64,000 bases of DNA. It comes from Periglandula ipomoeae IasaF13 (taxonomy: Eukaryota; Ascomycota; Sordariomycetes; Hypocreales; Clavicipitaceae). The notes beneath the pieces were generated by a model. That model was given only the letters and a program-made list of their open reading frames with translations, did no database searches and was not told the origin of the DNA. The stretch is taken from assembly GCA_000222875.2 (NCBI GenBank), contig AFRD01000102.1:21261-85260 (forward strand), written 5' to 3'. A program made the translations under genes and the position numbers. This document shows positions 22,590-33,343 of the stretch, in pieces. How positions within the stretch are numbered: position 1 is the stretch's first letter; every line of letters starts with the position of its first letter.

Positions 22590-22892
22590 TCAACAGTTCT
22601 TTCCCATAAAGTTACCATTTTCAGTCGCCAGATCGAGGACCTGACGAGTTGAACGCAGTGGAACAAAAACAAATCGTCCAAGTGCGTCCAAAGCCTCGAA
22701 TTTGTCCAAATCCATCGTCGCAATATCTTTGAAATGATGCAGATAAAAAACTTCGACGATTAGGCCCGCCGGAGAAGAGAGCACTTGGGCCATATCCTGC
22801 GCATGTTCGCTGCTTTGAAGATGCGCCTGCTTTTGGCAGACCCTCGCGAACACAGCCACCACGTTGAAAGCCCGAATGGAGTCGAGGCGCAA
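22590..22892 (-). other. Protein-like minus-strand frame, unidentified
   Basis: A 100-codon frame with natural-looking composition (LLSSPAGLIVEVFYLHHF... written here only in part from QVLSSPAGLIVEVFYLHHF; then ALDALGRFVFVPLRSTRQVL). No ATG-to-stop gene with good splice sites could be built and no family is recognised. Possibly a gene remnant next to the rvt pseudogene. Confidence 0.2.
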
Positions 22893-22907
22893 GATTTCCT
22901 AGCCGTT

Positions 22908-22929
22908 GCCGCTGCCGCTGCCGCTGCCA
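22908..22929. repeat. Short GCCGCT hexanucleotide repeat
   Basis: About three and a half copies of GCCGCT, in DNA with no firm gene. Confidence 0.7.
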
Positions 22930-23175
22930 GGATACTGCAACACCTCCCGGATGAGTCAATTGGCCGTATTTTTTGCAATTCGCTTCAATCAATACACTAA
23001 CTGTTTGGGTTGACCGAAAACTGTTGGCTTGGCAAACAATCCCGCCCCGTTCAACGGTCTGAGGCAACGCCAGGAAGCCATTGCGGCTGATAAAATCTGA
23101 TGCGGCAATGAATCCTTCTCTACGATGTTTGCAAGCTGACATCGTCTATAAAACGCTAGGGCGGGACTGCCAAAA

Positions 23176-26100
23176 ATGTCGTGGCTGCTGAACAGCTCGC
23201 GTCGCTCAGCCTTCACCCAATACACTTGGTGCTGGAAGCGCGTCTCCACCATCGTCTCCAACTCTGTCACTTGCATCGCACAACGAACAATCATGGCTCC
23301 CACGTCGGCATCTTCAGCAGCCATTTTGGCTACAATGAGGCACGTCACGGCCAACAAATGGGATAAGCTAGCTGGCCGCTTGGAGGCCATTGATCGTCAT
23401 GTGAGCGAAGTGGAGGCTGCGCTTTCCGACAACCCGGACGGGAACGACAGCGCGAGTCTTGAAGCCGATGTGCTACTGCTGCTGGAAACAGTACGCAAGG
23501 CATTTGGCATCAAGAGCGGCCGGGACGGTCCGTCAAGAGTGATGGGCAGGGGAGGTCGGGGAGGTAAAAGCACGTCAGCAAGAAATTCAAGGCTACAGAT
23601 TCGTCTCAACAACACTGAGCGAATGTTATGGGAAGCCAAATACTCCTCAGCCTTCTCCAAGTCAGCCGCGCTGGCGTGGCGCAAGGAGCTGCTCGAATAC
23701 CTTCACCAGGGCCAGCGGCGCTTAGCATATACTGACCTCTTCGGTCACTTGACGAATGAATGGGCAGAGTTCCGCTTTGGCGAGTTGTCTGCGTCAAGTT
23801 CGTCAGCAAAGAGTAAGACGGCGGAGATGCCTGAGAATGGCAAAACCGTGGCTGGCGCTGGCAACTCGGGTCGTCAAGAGAAATATGAGCAACAGAGGAT
23901 TTGGAAAGAGCATATCACCGGCGAGCATCAGATAGATACAGAGAGAATCACAACATTCCTCGACGACCTCTTTCACTCTGGTCCTCGCTACGAGAAAGAC
24001 TCGGGAGATGAACCGACGGATCCTCGAGCTGTACTTTTGCACAACATTCGAAAGAGCCTTGCAGCTTCTTGCAAACAAAAGTTTGAGGTCACCACAGCTG
24101 AGGTTCAAAACGCAATCCAGGGCGTGCTCAGCTCAGATCAGCTCACCAGCGAGAAGCGGCGTGCCTTGCTCGACATCAGCACCAAGGACAATATACCGAG
24201 CGAAATAGCCGACATTCTAAATATCTACACAGAGTTAACCACAATCGGCCGCTGGTCATGGGGCGAAAATCCCATCAGCGTGCAGATGCGCAAGGCAATC
24301 AACGGCAAATACCGCGTCTATCTAGATATAGAGTTCCTTGATGCCATCCTCATCCAGTGCATCGGCCAGTCCATGTCCGTGAATATCAGGCAGGCTCTGG
24401 ACTCTGTTTGGGAGCCCGACACCTGCCAAGTCTGGGCTCAGAAACCCAATGAAGCGCGCAACGCCATGTTGAGTGCGCAGATAGACGAATTCTCAGATGG
24501 AAGAGCACCGACAAGTGTTGAAGGGTTGCGGTTCGAAAGTACAAGGACATGTTTTTCGCAGTCCAGATACCGAGAGCTACAGAAGATGTGCGCGCCGGCT
24601 ATGGCGACGACGACACCTCGGAGGCTGATAGCCAACTGCCCAAACTCACCGATCTGCTTGGGGGCGTGCCGAACAAATTCATGTTGAAACAAGACATTTT
24701 GCGTGTTTGCTCAGCCGAGATGGCTGTTCACAAACTCGTGCATGGCCAGTTTTGCATACTGCAGAGCGACTTTGAGTGGTTTGGGCCTTCGCTTCCGCAC
24801 TCGACGCTTATCGCCATCATGAAGTATTTCCGCTTCCCGGACGAGCTGGTGCACTTTTTTCGAAACGTTCATCAGCATGCGTATGCAGTTCGAGGATGAG
24901 AGGGAAGCCTTGACGAGGAAGTCTGGTATTCCCATCTCGTTCCAGCTGACGCATGGTGTTGCGGAACTGCTCCTGTTCACATTGGACTTTGCTGTCAATC
25001 AACGCACCGATGGTGCATATTTATACCGCAACCACGACGATTTGTGGTTCTGGGGTCAGCCACAGAAGTGCTCCGCAGCGTGGAGAACCGATGTGCGAGT
25101 TCTCGGACACGATGGGTCTCAAACTGAACAAGGACAAGACAGCGTTTGCCCATGCTATCGACGAGCAAAATCCTCGATACGTCCCTGCAAGCAGCGACAG
25201 CCTTGCTCAGCTTCCCAAGGGACAAGTCAAATGGGGTTTCCTCTTGTTTGATGCGGCCGAGTGGAAGTAGACGATGAACAAGCCCGCGATCAAGGAGCAC
25301 ATGAAGGAGCTGCACTTCCAGCTCAAGTCCCGCACTGCCGTCATGGCCCAATATTCAGGCTTATAATGCCTACATTGAGAACTTTTTGCCCAACAACTTC
25401 GGACACGTCATCACCGGACTGGGCGACTCGCACGCTCTGACTGTTGTCGAGGCTCTTCAGTATGCGCAGAAGTGTCTGTTCGGCGGCGGCCCTGGCAGTG
25501 CCTCTTCTGCGGCAGCCGCGTCCAGCCAACAAGCCAACGCAGCACAGCACATACGGAAGATGATCCAAGACCGTTTTAACTCGTCATTACGAGGTTCCTG
25601 ACAGTTTCTTGTACATGGGCATTGAGGACGGGAGATTGGGCCTCGCCAACCCGGTGCCTGCCTTTGCGAGATACGTCGACTTCTGCAAGGACGACGACCG
25701 CGAGCCGTACGACAAATTGGGGCCCATGGAGAAGGTTCTTTTTGATATGAAGAATTCCATGTCAGAGAACTTCCGTCTTGATAGCAAGAAGTACACGGAG
25801 AGGCTTCACGCCAAACGACACAAGGGCCGTAAAGCGTACTGGGACGAATCAGCAGGCCAGTCGGACTCGGATGTCGACGCGGAGGTCGGTGAGCCAAACG
25901 AGAAGCGGCGCAAGAACAAGGCGCAGTTCATGTCGTTTAGCCAGTACGTCGCGCTTAGCGAGAGCCACAGCCGTGCGTTGTGCACCATGTACAAGAAGAT
26001 GCTTCAACCGCCGCCCACTCCCTGGAGGGGCTCCCTGGAGGGGCTCCGGGGAGGGAAGCTGGGCAGCAGATGTGTTTTCCACGGAAGTGAAGGAGCTTTT

Positions 26101-26188
26101 CGGCGGGGAGAAAATGGTCGAGGATGAATTCTTGTCGCTGGGTTTGTACCGCACGTTGGCCGAGGAGCGGGTGCGCTGGGATGCGTGA
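23176..26188 (+). pseudogene. rvt-type reverse-transcriptase-related cellular gene, degraded
   Basis: Relic of the fungal rvt class (single-copy reverse transcriptase-related genes that are not part of transposons). The first 453 codons are open: an N-terminal helical region (KLAGRLEAIDRHVSEVEAAL), the linker, then IGRWSWGENPISVQMRKAIN. The RT core continues in other frames: KYKDMFFAVQIPR, GVPNKFMLKQDILRVCSAEM, the catalytic-box equivalent YLYRNHDDLWFWG, then GLKLNKDKTAF and WGFLLFDAAEW. After it come IQAYNAYIENFLPNNFG and a C-terminal domain with GRLGLANP and FSTEVKELFGG. Lesions in order: lost A near 24537, extra T in T6 at about 24855-24860, 1-bp shift near 25090, TAG at 25268-25270, shifts near 25351 and 25580, and a 13-bp tandem duplication at 26018-26043. 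It cannot make a full protein. A TATAAAA box lies just upstream and a poly(A) tract just downstream. Confidence 0.75.
26018..26043 (+). repeat. 13-bp tandem duplication (CTCCCTGGAGGGG x2) inside the rvt pseudogene
   Basis: Two exact adjacent copies. The 13-bp step shifts the frame by one and exactly accounts for the change from the frame reading YKKMLQPPPTPWRG to the frame reading WAADVFSTEVKELF. Confidence 0.85.
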
Positions 26189-26205
26189 CAGTGATTCATG
26201 AGGGA

Positions 26206-26210
<5 letters not shown>

Positions 26211-26246
<36 letters not shown>
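26211..26246 (+). repeat. Poly(A) tract 3' of the rvt pseudogene
   Basis: About 36 A residues start some 22 bp after the rvt stop codon (26186-26188). The position fits the 3' end of a retroposed transcript or a simple A-tract. No target-site duplication was found by eye. Confidence 0.75.
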
Positions 26247-26247
<1 letters not shown>

Positions 26248-26999
26248 TAAAGTAAAATAGCTTGGCTTTGAAAGATGTCACTCGATAGACTCGACTCATC
26301 AACTCATACGATTTTCCGAAGAATCAGCAGAAGAGCCAAGAATCTGCGCGTGGTGGTGGTGACGGCGTGAGACACGACCGGGGTCCACGCCAAGATTATG
26401 GCTGCGGAACCTGCTCGTTTCCCTGTTTAGAGATGCCGATCGCGATGCAGCGGTGCCTGAACCAGGAACACGGCTCATCAGCCGAAATTGACTGTCATCG
26501 TTCCCCCTCAACAACCTCTAAAACGTCAGTAATTCGAGATCAATCAATCAATCAATTAATTTGTCCCCCTCTCATCCGACCGGCTCTCCCCGACTCTGCA
26601 GAACTCCATCAATAATACCGTCTGGTAAGAACAGAACCTCAATCACAAGTGCTACGCTAAGCTAGCCCTACAAATCCAAACACGCTAGTCCCTGGCCCCG
26701 AAAAAAAAACGCCTCACTGATTCCCCATTTAAACTTCACGCCATGACCATACGTGAAGAAAGATAAACCAACTAAAGCTGAATTGTGGATTATCTCGGTC
26801 TTCTCCTTGAAATCCTAGCCTTTTAGCTACAGGCAGATCAGCGCCCTAGCGTCACCAGCCTAGATCGAAAGATGAGATCGGAAAAATAATTTAACCTAGT
26901 TGGCAATCCTTCCCCCCTTCTCAATTCACGGTGGTCAAACACTTCCTTTTGGAATGTCAATTTGTTTTTTCCTTTGTTCGGTGATGTGTCGTTGCCAGT
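26247..26999. other. Upstream region of the WSC gene
   Basis: No gene seen. Pyrimidine-rich stretches before 27000 are consistent with a fungal promoter and leader. Confidence 0.45.
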
Positions 27000-27976
27000 A
27001 TGGCTTTGAGGTTTTTGCTATGTTGGTTCGTTGCGGCGGCGGCGGCGCAGAGATTATGTGCTGACCTCAACACTGCTGAGTCGGGACCGAGTATGTTTTT
27101 TTCTGTCAACACCCCTGACACGCGTGATTTTTATCTAACGCAGTGCAGCGACGGATTTATACCAGAGCGCGGGATCGTGCACCACGACTTGCGGCGGCAG
27201 GTTCGCGTATGCTGTTCTGCAGGGCAGTTCGTGCTGGTGCTCGAATTACACGCCTGATGTGTCGACACAGAGCGATGGGTGCAATGTTGCGTGTCCGGGG
27301 TATCCGGATGATATGTGCGGTGGGACGGGCCGGTACAGTTATGTCTTGTTGAATGAGGGATTGGTGCTGGGGACGAAGGGGGGCAAGGCGAAGGCGTCGA
27401 CGACGACGAGTTCTACTTCTACGAGCGACGAGGTACGTGAAGCTGTGTCTGGATTTTGAGGGACATTTGCTGACGATGCATGTGTAGCCGACGTCGTCGG
27501 CGTCAAGTACGCGGGAAACCACATCGACTGTGACCTCAATATCGCGCTTGCCAGTAACCACCACGATCGGCGGCATGGTGACGACCGTGACGGTGATTCC
27601 AACGCACGTCGTCGTCTCGGCGACACCAGAACCAGTCACGACAGGAGACAGCGGGATCAAAAAGTCGACGGTAATTGGGATTGTCATCGGCTGTATTGCT
27701 GCCGTGGCCTTGATTGTCTCTGGTATATTCCTCTTCATCAACTACAAGAGGAAAAACGAACGAAGAAACGGAGAATTACTGGACGATGCGAGTGTCCCGG
27801 CATCAGACTGGGAGGGACTATCGTCGTCGTCGAAGGATCCCTTTGCGGACATAGCAATCAGTCCCATCAGCCAGAATGTATATGCCCAGAGGGACTGGTC
27901 GGGGAGCATCGAGTCTATTCGGCCGAGGGCGGATCAATGTCTGCGGATCACCAATCCTGATCCGCCGGAGAAGTAA
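27000..27976 (+). CDS. WSC-domain single-pass membrane protein (cell-wall stress sensor-like)
   Basis: Type I plasma-membrane protein resembling yeast Wsc sensors of the cell-wall integrity pathway. Exons: 27000-27090, 27149-27432 and 27488-27976. The second acceptor (TGCAG ending at 27148) is chosen over one 5 bp upstream because it keeps the frame into TDLYQSAGSC. Signal peptide MALRFLLCWFVAAAAAQ; WSC domain with CADLN, GSCTTTCGGRFAYAV, SSCWCSNY and ACPGYPDDMCGGTGRYSYV; then a Ser/Thr-rich stalk; one membrane span (STVIGIVIGCIAAVALIVSG); and a charged cytoplasmic tail of about 80 residues starting YKRKNERRN. Intact. Confidence 0.9.
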
Positions 27977-29248
27977 TTGTAGCATTCATTACAGCATAGC
28001 ATTGAATTCATTTGTTTGTGTATACCATATGGCTGTTTGAAGATGTGGTGGCAAGCTGACGCTCATGGATGGGCTGCCTGTTCCAGTCGTTCTCGAAAGA
28101 CGTTGACGATGGTAAGGGGCTCACACTGGCAGACGTGCGATATTTTCTGGCACACACTTTCATTAACCGGATGCCTGATCCACACGCTTATCAAATTTTA
28201 GTTTGTGCCAAAAGCTTGTCCTTGGCTGTCGTCTGGTCGGTCGAACGTGGGTTAGAAATGACGGATAATTACCTAGTTATTTACCCAGACATGGACCGAT
28301 TCCTTCCATGGACCAGCTCTTCCAGGTGGAATTGGGCGCTGCCTATCTACGCTTCTATCTCGCACATACACAGTAAACAAACCAACAGATGCGCCAGCAC
28401 ATGGCAAGTCAGACAAGATTGAGCCCGCCGAGGATGGAGACATCATAAACGTTGTCTTACCTCCCGTCGACAATTTTTTGGGTATCACCACATGCAGGCA
28501 CACCGCGCGAGATCCGGGTCCCAGTGTAATAGAGGAACAACGCGCCCCGCCCAGCACATGGGGAGACGGTAGCGGCGGGCCACAGCGACGTGGCCTGGCG
28601 CCTCATGCAGCCTCTCAGCCATGCAGGTCCCGTTTGATCCGTACTGAGCCTACTGAGGGAAAGGCAACTACCGATCCGCCGGCCACGTGTGCCGGCTCAG
28701 GCCATCAAATGCCATAGACTGTCGCAGTGGGGTCTGGTCCAGTTGCCTGTAGCCGTCTGGATACGAGCTGTTTTCGATGCCAAAGCTGAGAGCGAGGAGA
28801 AAGCAGTCTGGTGCAAAATAATCTGTGTAGAGGCATAAAACTATGCAAAGCAGCACAAATGGGGCTTCTGGTGCACTTCATCCATGTCACTCCATGTCCC
28901 TATTCACACCAAGCCCCCACGGCCAATGCCAGTGCATCGGCAGCGCCTGCCGTTGTGTCCGCGATGACGATGCCAGGGACCAGTCACAGCGCGGCAGTGA
29001 GACATGGGCCACGACACGGATGACATGGATTCCAGATGTCACCCCGCCAGCCAGCTCTTTGCCTTGGAATTGCAAACTCAAAATCGTCTGTCGCCTATTC
29101 TTCTCGTCTGCTCATTTTACCCGGAATACGCATTTAATCCAGCACACGCCGTTTTGTCACTGCTCTGCGAATCTACCCTTTCTTGTGCCAATGCACTGAG
29201 AACAGGTCAAGCATCTCAAACAGCATCTGGTCTTAGACTCAACTCGTC
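27977..29248. other. Intergenic spacer
   Basis: About 1.3 kb. No convincing coding exon; it serves as the 5' side of the GH105 gene. Confidence 0.5.
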
Positions 29249-30433
29249 ATGATGCATCTTCTCACGGCTACCCTCGCCGCTGCCACATGTCTTGCGAGCA
29301 CAACAGCAGCAGCATGTCAGCGCCCGTATTCCACTCACATGATCGACAGCATCATTGCTCGCAAGCAAGGCATCCAGGACTCCGGCGCCGCCAGCAGCAC
29401 CCTCGAGAGCGGCATTCTTGCCCAGGCCATCGAGGATGTCATTGCTCAGTACCCGCAGACCAAAGGAAAATACGCCCAATACCTGTCTGATGTCCTCGAC
29501 GTTGCCTCTTCAAAGGGCCTCACTGACGCCAAGTACGCGGCGACGAGGCCGTTAGATCGGTTCTCGCTGGCGACGGCGATACAGTCTGTTGCTCATTCCA
29601 AAGTGGCACCTGTTACTGCTCAATCACTTCAGGCGCATGACGCTATTAATGCTTCTTTGGCGCTGCAGACGAGGAATCCTGACGGAGGGCTCTGGTACTA
29701 TGTGTATCCGGAATGGAGTTACCTGGACGGCATGTTTTCCCTGTTGCCGTACATGGCGGCGCAGCAAGATATAAACCACCAGGATATGATGCTCCAGATA
29801 AATCTGCTTCGGGACCACTGCACGCAGACGAATACATCGCTTCTCGTTCACGGCTACGACTGGTCACGCAAGGCAGTCTGGGCGGATAAGAAGACTGGTG
29901 CCAGTCCCTACGTCTGGGGCCGATCGCTAGGTTGGTTCATCGCTGGCCTCGTTCAGACTTGGGACCAATTATCCTGCAAATCCGTCCAAAGAGGCGATTT
30001 GCTCCAGCTATGCGGACTCATTCGCAATATCACGGTTCAGATTTCTGCGGCGCTAGTCAAGAACGCTGACCCGGAGACGGGAGCCTGGTGGCAACTCGTG
30101 ACGTTTCCTGGAGAAAAAGGCAATTACCTGGAGAGCTCCAGCACGGCTTTATTCACATTTTCGTTACTAAAGGCCGTGCGCATTGGTCTCATCTACGGCG
30201 ACCAGCCGGACTACAAGGGTGCCGCGATGAAGGCATACAACTATACGATTCAGAAATTCGTCACCGATACCGGAAATGAGACGATTGGGTTCGACAAGAC
30301 GGTCTCCGTGTGCAGTCTCAACTCGACGGCCACGTATGAGTACTATACGAAACAGCCGCTGGTGCCCAACAGTTTGCTTGGGGAGTCTGCTTTCGTCTTG
30401 GCTTCGTTGGAGGTTGAGAAGCTGGGTCATTGA
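29249..30433 (+). CDS. Glycoside hydrolase family 105, unsaturated rhamnogalacturonyl hydrolase
   Basis: Secreted (alpha/alpha)6-barrel hydrolase that removes the unsaturated uronic residue left on rhamnogalacturonan-I fragments by lyases (YteR/RhiN type). Intronless, 394 residues, within the family range. Signal peptide MMHLLTATLAAATCLASTTAAA (the second ATG at 29252 is an alternative). Landmarks: LWYYVYPEWSYLDGMFSLLP with the conserved Asp, WADKKTGASPYVWGRSLGWF, GAWWQLVTFPGEKGNYLESS and LVPNSLLGESAFVLASLE. Intact, unlike many accessory genes here. The window's other uronyl hydrolase (GH88, right edge) is related in fold and broken. Confidence 0.9.
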   Translation: MMHLLTATLAAATCLASTTAAACQRPYSTHMIDSIIARKQGIQDSGAASSTLESGILAQAIEDVIAQYPQTKGKYAQYLSDVLDVASSKGLTDAKYAATRPLDRFSLATAIQSVAHSKVAPVTAQSLQAHDAINASLALQTRNPDGGLWYYVYPEWSYLDGMFSLLPYMAAQQDINHQDMMLQINLLRDHCTQTNTSLLVHGYDWSRKAVWADKKTGASPYVWGRSLGWFIAGLVQTWDQLSCKSVQRGDLLQLCGLIRNITVQISAALVKNADPETGAWWQLVTFPGEKGNYLESSSTALFTFSLLKAVRIGLIYGDQPDYKGAAMKAYNYTIQKFVTDTGNETIGFDKTVSVCSLNSTATYEYYTKQPLVPNSLLGESAFVLASLEVEKLGH

Positions 30434-31311
30434 CCTGGGCTCCATCCTGCTTTATAAACAATTTGTATATTTATTGAATAAAGGCAAAAGTTCCTTTGAT
30501 TCGTCTGTGCCTCGTCTTTTCAAGAGCTAAAAATCCATTGTGCTTGAGGATATTTTCCGTAGCATGTATAGTGGCATGGCCCCCAATATGAGGGTGTCTC
30601 GGTGGTCAATCTAAGGAGCTACAGAAGCAGCGGCAAAGACCTTTTTCAGTGCGAATAGATCTTTCTCCAGCCGTGCTCGTCGCCAATTATTGTGCGCTGC
30701 TTGGATGCTCCCCGCCAGTGGCCATAACAGGTCATGATGAACGCTATGCAGAGTAATCCTACAGCGCCACGCCCGCTCTTCCACTACCCATGAATCGCTG
30801 ATGGCTCGAGTTGTCGCTGCCTCGGTTTGTTTGATTCTGAGGTTTATCCGATGTCCCTATCGAAATGCTGGCGTCAATGCCATCTGAGCACCAGGTCGTC
30901 TTGGCCGTGTTCGCTTGGAGTAAGGAGCATTCAATATGCTGTAAGGCGCACGATCTCACACGCTTGAATATTCCTCTATGAAATCGCCTAGATCTGCTTT
31001 TCAGGTTATCTGATGAGCCAGAGAGGACTTCTCTGAGTTGATATTGTCCAGTTAGATCTGCTGGCGCTAACGCCATTCCTGCATACGCTTTTTTGGTGCA
31101 GGAAGTATTCTCAGAGTTCTTCAGCAGCGGGGAATACAGATACTCCCCAGCCATTCATGAGGCTGCATCAAACTGCAGATCCTTTAGTCGAAGATGGACA
31201 TTAAACATCTCCTTGTCGCCTTGAAATACATGTCCTTGGGGTATCACAGACGGAGTGTCTCGGGCTCCGAATAACCGTACACATTTGTAACTCGGGTTTC
31301 CGCCCCGCCCC
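30434..31311. other. Convergent intergenic spacer
   Basis: Between GH105 and the SRAP gene. Minus-strand frames at 30759-31154 and 31155-31424 lack domains and start context, so I do not call them genes. Confidence 0.45.
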
Positions 31312-32597
31312 TCAAGCTGAGTTCCCAAAAAAGCTCGTAATCTTCTGCGACCCCGGCACCTTCGACTTCCTCGGGCTCCGATAGTCATTCTTGGTAGAAC
31401 TAATCTTGCCCTTCTCCGAGGCAAGCTTCTTGTTCGGCGGACTCGCAGCCTTCGTTGGCGGGATTTTGCGCTTCTCCTGCGATGTCAAATCACTGGCCTT
31501 CTCACCATCATTCACATCACTCTTCGACTCCTTCGTCTCTGACTCCTTCTCGGCGGTGAAACTCCCTTTCGTAACCTTGACGTCCTTCTTTGCATTCTTC
31601 TCCTTTGCATTCGCAAAGAAATTGGCAATATTCGACTTATTCTCCTTGCTGTCCAGGGGAATGATAAACGACGGCGAGCTATTGCCCACTTTTCCAACGT
31701 CCTTGCTCACGGGGTACACTTCCAGTTCGCCATCAAACGGCTTGAGCAACGACTGCAGCTCGCGCGACCACGCGTGACGCCCCGGATCGAGCCATTGCTT
31801 AATCTTATCTGAGCCAGGGTTGAAAATGACAGGCATGCGATCATGGAGAAATTTGAGCTGCTTGTTTGAATCAGTGGTGATGATAGTGTAGGTGTACAAC
31901 TTCTCGTCGGAACCTGTGAAGACCAAAATTAGTGAGAGCACAACTTATACGAGTCAGAGTGACATGCCTTCGTACTGGACGCAGTCCCATAGTCCGGCGA
32001 AACACATGAGACGTCCATCCTTTCTCTTCACAAAATGCGGTAATTTATCCTTTGGTCCCGTCTTGAGCCACTCGAAGAACCCCTGCGCTATGACGATGCA
32101 GTGCTTCTTGTTCTTCATGGACGCCCACATGCCGCCGGGTGTGCTGAGCGAGTCGTCTCGGCAGTTGATGGTTCTCATGAGGGTTTGGTAGTCGGGGTTT
32201 CTCTTGGTCCAGAACGGGACGAGGCCCCATTTCATTGACTGCAGCTTGTACTTTACTTCATCGTTGCCGGAATATGCTGAGTCCTCATGTTTCTCAGTAG
32301 TTGCATCGGCATCATCATGTGTCTCGGCCTTGTCTTGAGCACGAGATCGCGGACCGGCGCCCCAATCGGGCGTGTCGGCCCTGTAGATGACGCCGTGATA
32401 CCCGGGGGCGAAGTTGTAGGACTGGCGCGGTGCATCTGAGGCGTCGTCGTCTACAGAGTAGTCTAAGGACATGTTGTCCTCTTGGAGCATTCGCCTTATC
32501 TGAGAGGCCCGCTGGGGTGATTGTTAGTTGCGGGCATCTTGCAGCTGGTGGGAGCGGCAGGATGACGTACAAGGGCCAGGGCATATCGACCACACAT
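31312..32597 (-). CDS. SRAP-domain protein, HMCES/YedK orthologue (abasic-site shield)
   Basis: Nuclear protein that crosslinks to abasic sites in single-stranded DNA through Cys2 after removal of Met1. Exons on the minus strand: 32571-32597, 31968-32511 and 31312-31913. Exon 1 reads MCGRYALAL, so Cys2 is present. SRAP motifs: YNFAPG, MKWGLVPFWTK, INCRDDSLS (the N-x-R site), CIVIAQGFFEW (active Glu), LPHFV, AGLW, and LHDRMPVIF with the active-site His. The second intron starts with GC (AAG-GCATGT at 31967), a GC-AG intron; no GT nearby keeps the frame. The C-terminal 120 residues are Lys/Ser-rich and end KITSFFGNSA, a PCNA-binding-box-like tail. Length about 390 residues. Confidence 0.92.
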
Positions 32598-33343
32598 TCC
32601 GGGGTTGTGAGCAGAGCCACTAGGTGTTGGATGATCGAGTGACAGGAATAATTGATAATGAATAGGGACTCCTTGATCAAAACACAGCTGAACGCTTTGT
32701 TGAGCGTTGATGGCGTCGCGTCACGTGTGCATCACTGGTGGTCGTCGTGAGTGAATACGACAGTGGCCGCGCCGCCCACGGCTGCACGTCAGTTGATGTC
32801 AACTGGTTTCAAGCTGTCTGGCTTGTCCAGTGTGGTAACCAGTTGAGCGTGCACCCCAGCCAGCCTATAATTACCGGCCGTTGCGCTCCTGGCCCCCACC
32901 ACAGCGGCCGGCCTTTCAGCCGCCGCAGCTGGCTCTGCCCAGCAGTCCGGGTCCCCAGATAGGCAGCTCGCACCTCCTTGGCATTGAAGTCAAAGCATCA
33001 AACCTTATGCCGCCCGACCCTGGTCTGGTCCCTTCCAGGCACAAAAAACAGACCGGAGCGGCTGCAACTAGAAGGACTTTTAATATCCCTCGATCCCGTC
33101 TCCAGCTTCAAGATGAAAAACCTGATATCCCCGTCGACATTCAATTCCATCATGCACCAGTCTTTCTCGTAAATCGCCACACATCCACGTACCATCGCCA
33201 AACCTCTCACGAACAAACGCCACTGAGCCGCAGGCAACCTCATCCGACTGCTCCCAAGCACCACCCAGCCAACCCCGGCACTTCAGCCCTACGACCTCTC
33301 ACCAGACCACTTCCGGGGATGCGGCCCTCCTCCTCACAAAGCC
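32598..33343. other. Divergent promoter region between SRAP gene and unknown gene
   Basis: No gene seen. It lies between two divergent starts (32597 minus, 33344 plus) and is pyrimidine/CA-rich near the second gene. Confidence 0.45.

Larger units (their letters stand above)
20477..23175. other. Long gene-poor interval between GPI protein and rvt locus
   Basis: No recognisable gene. It contains an A-tract with one undetermined base at 20976-21006, a short GCCGCT repeat near 22908-22929, and overlapping minus-strand frames at 22590-23142 that read like protein in places but match no family I know. Confidence 0.45.
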
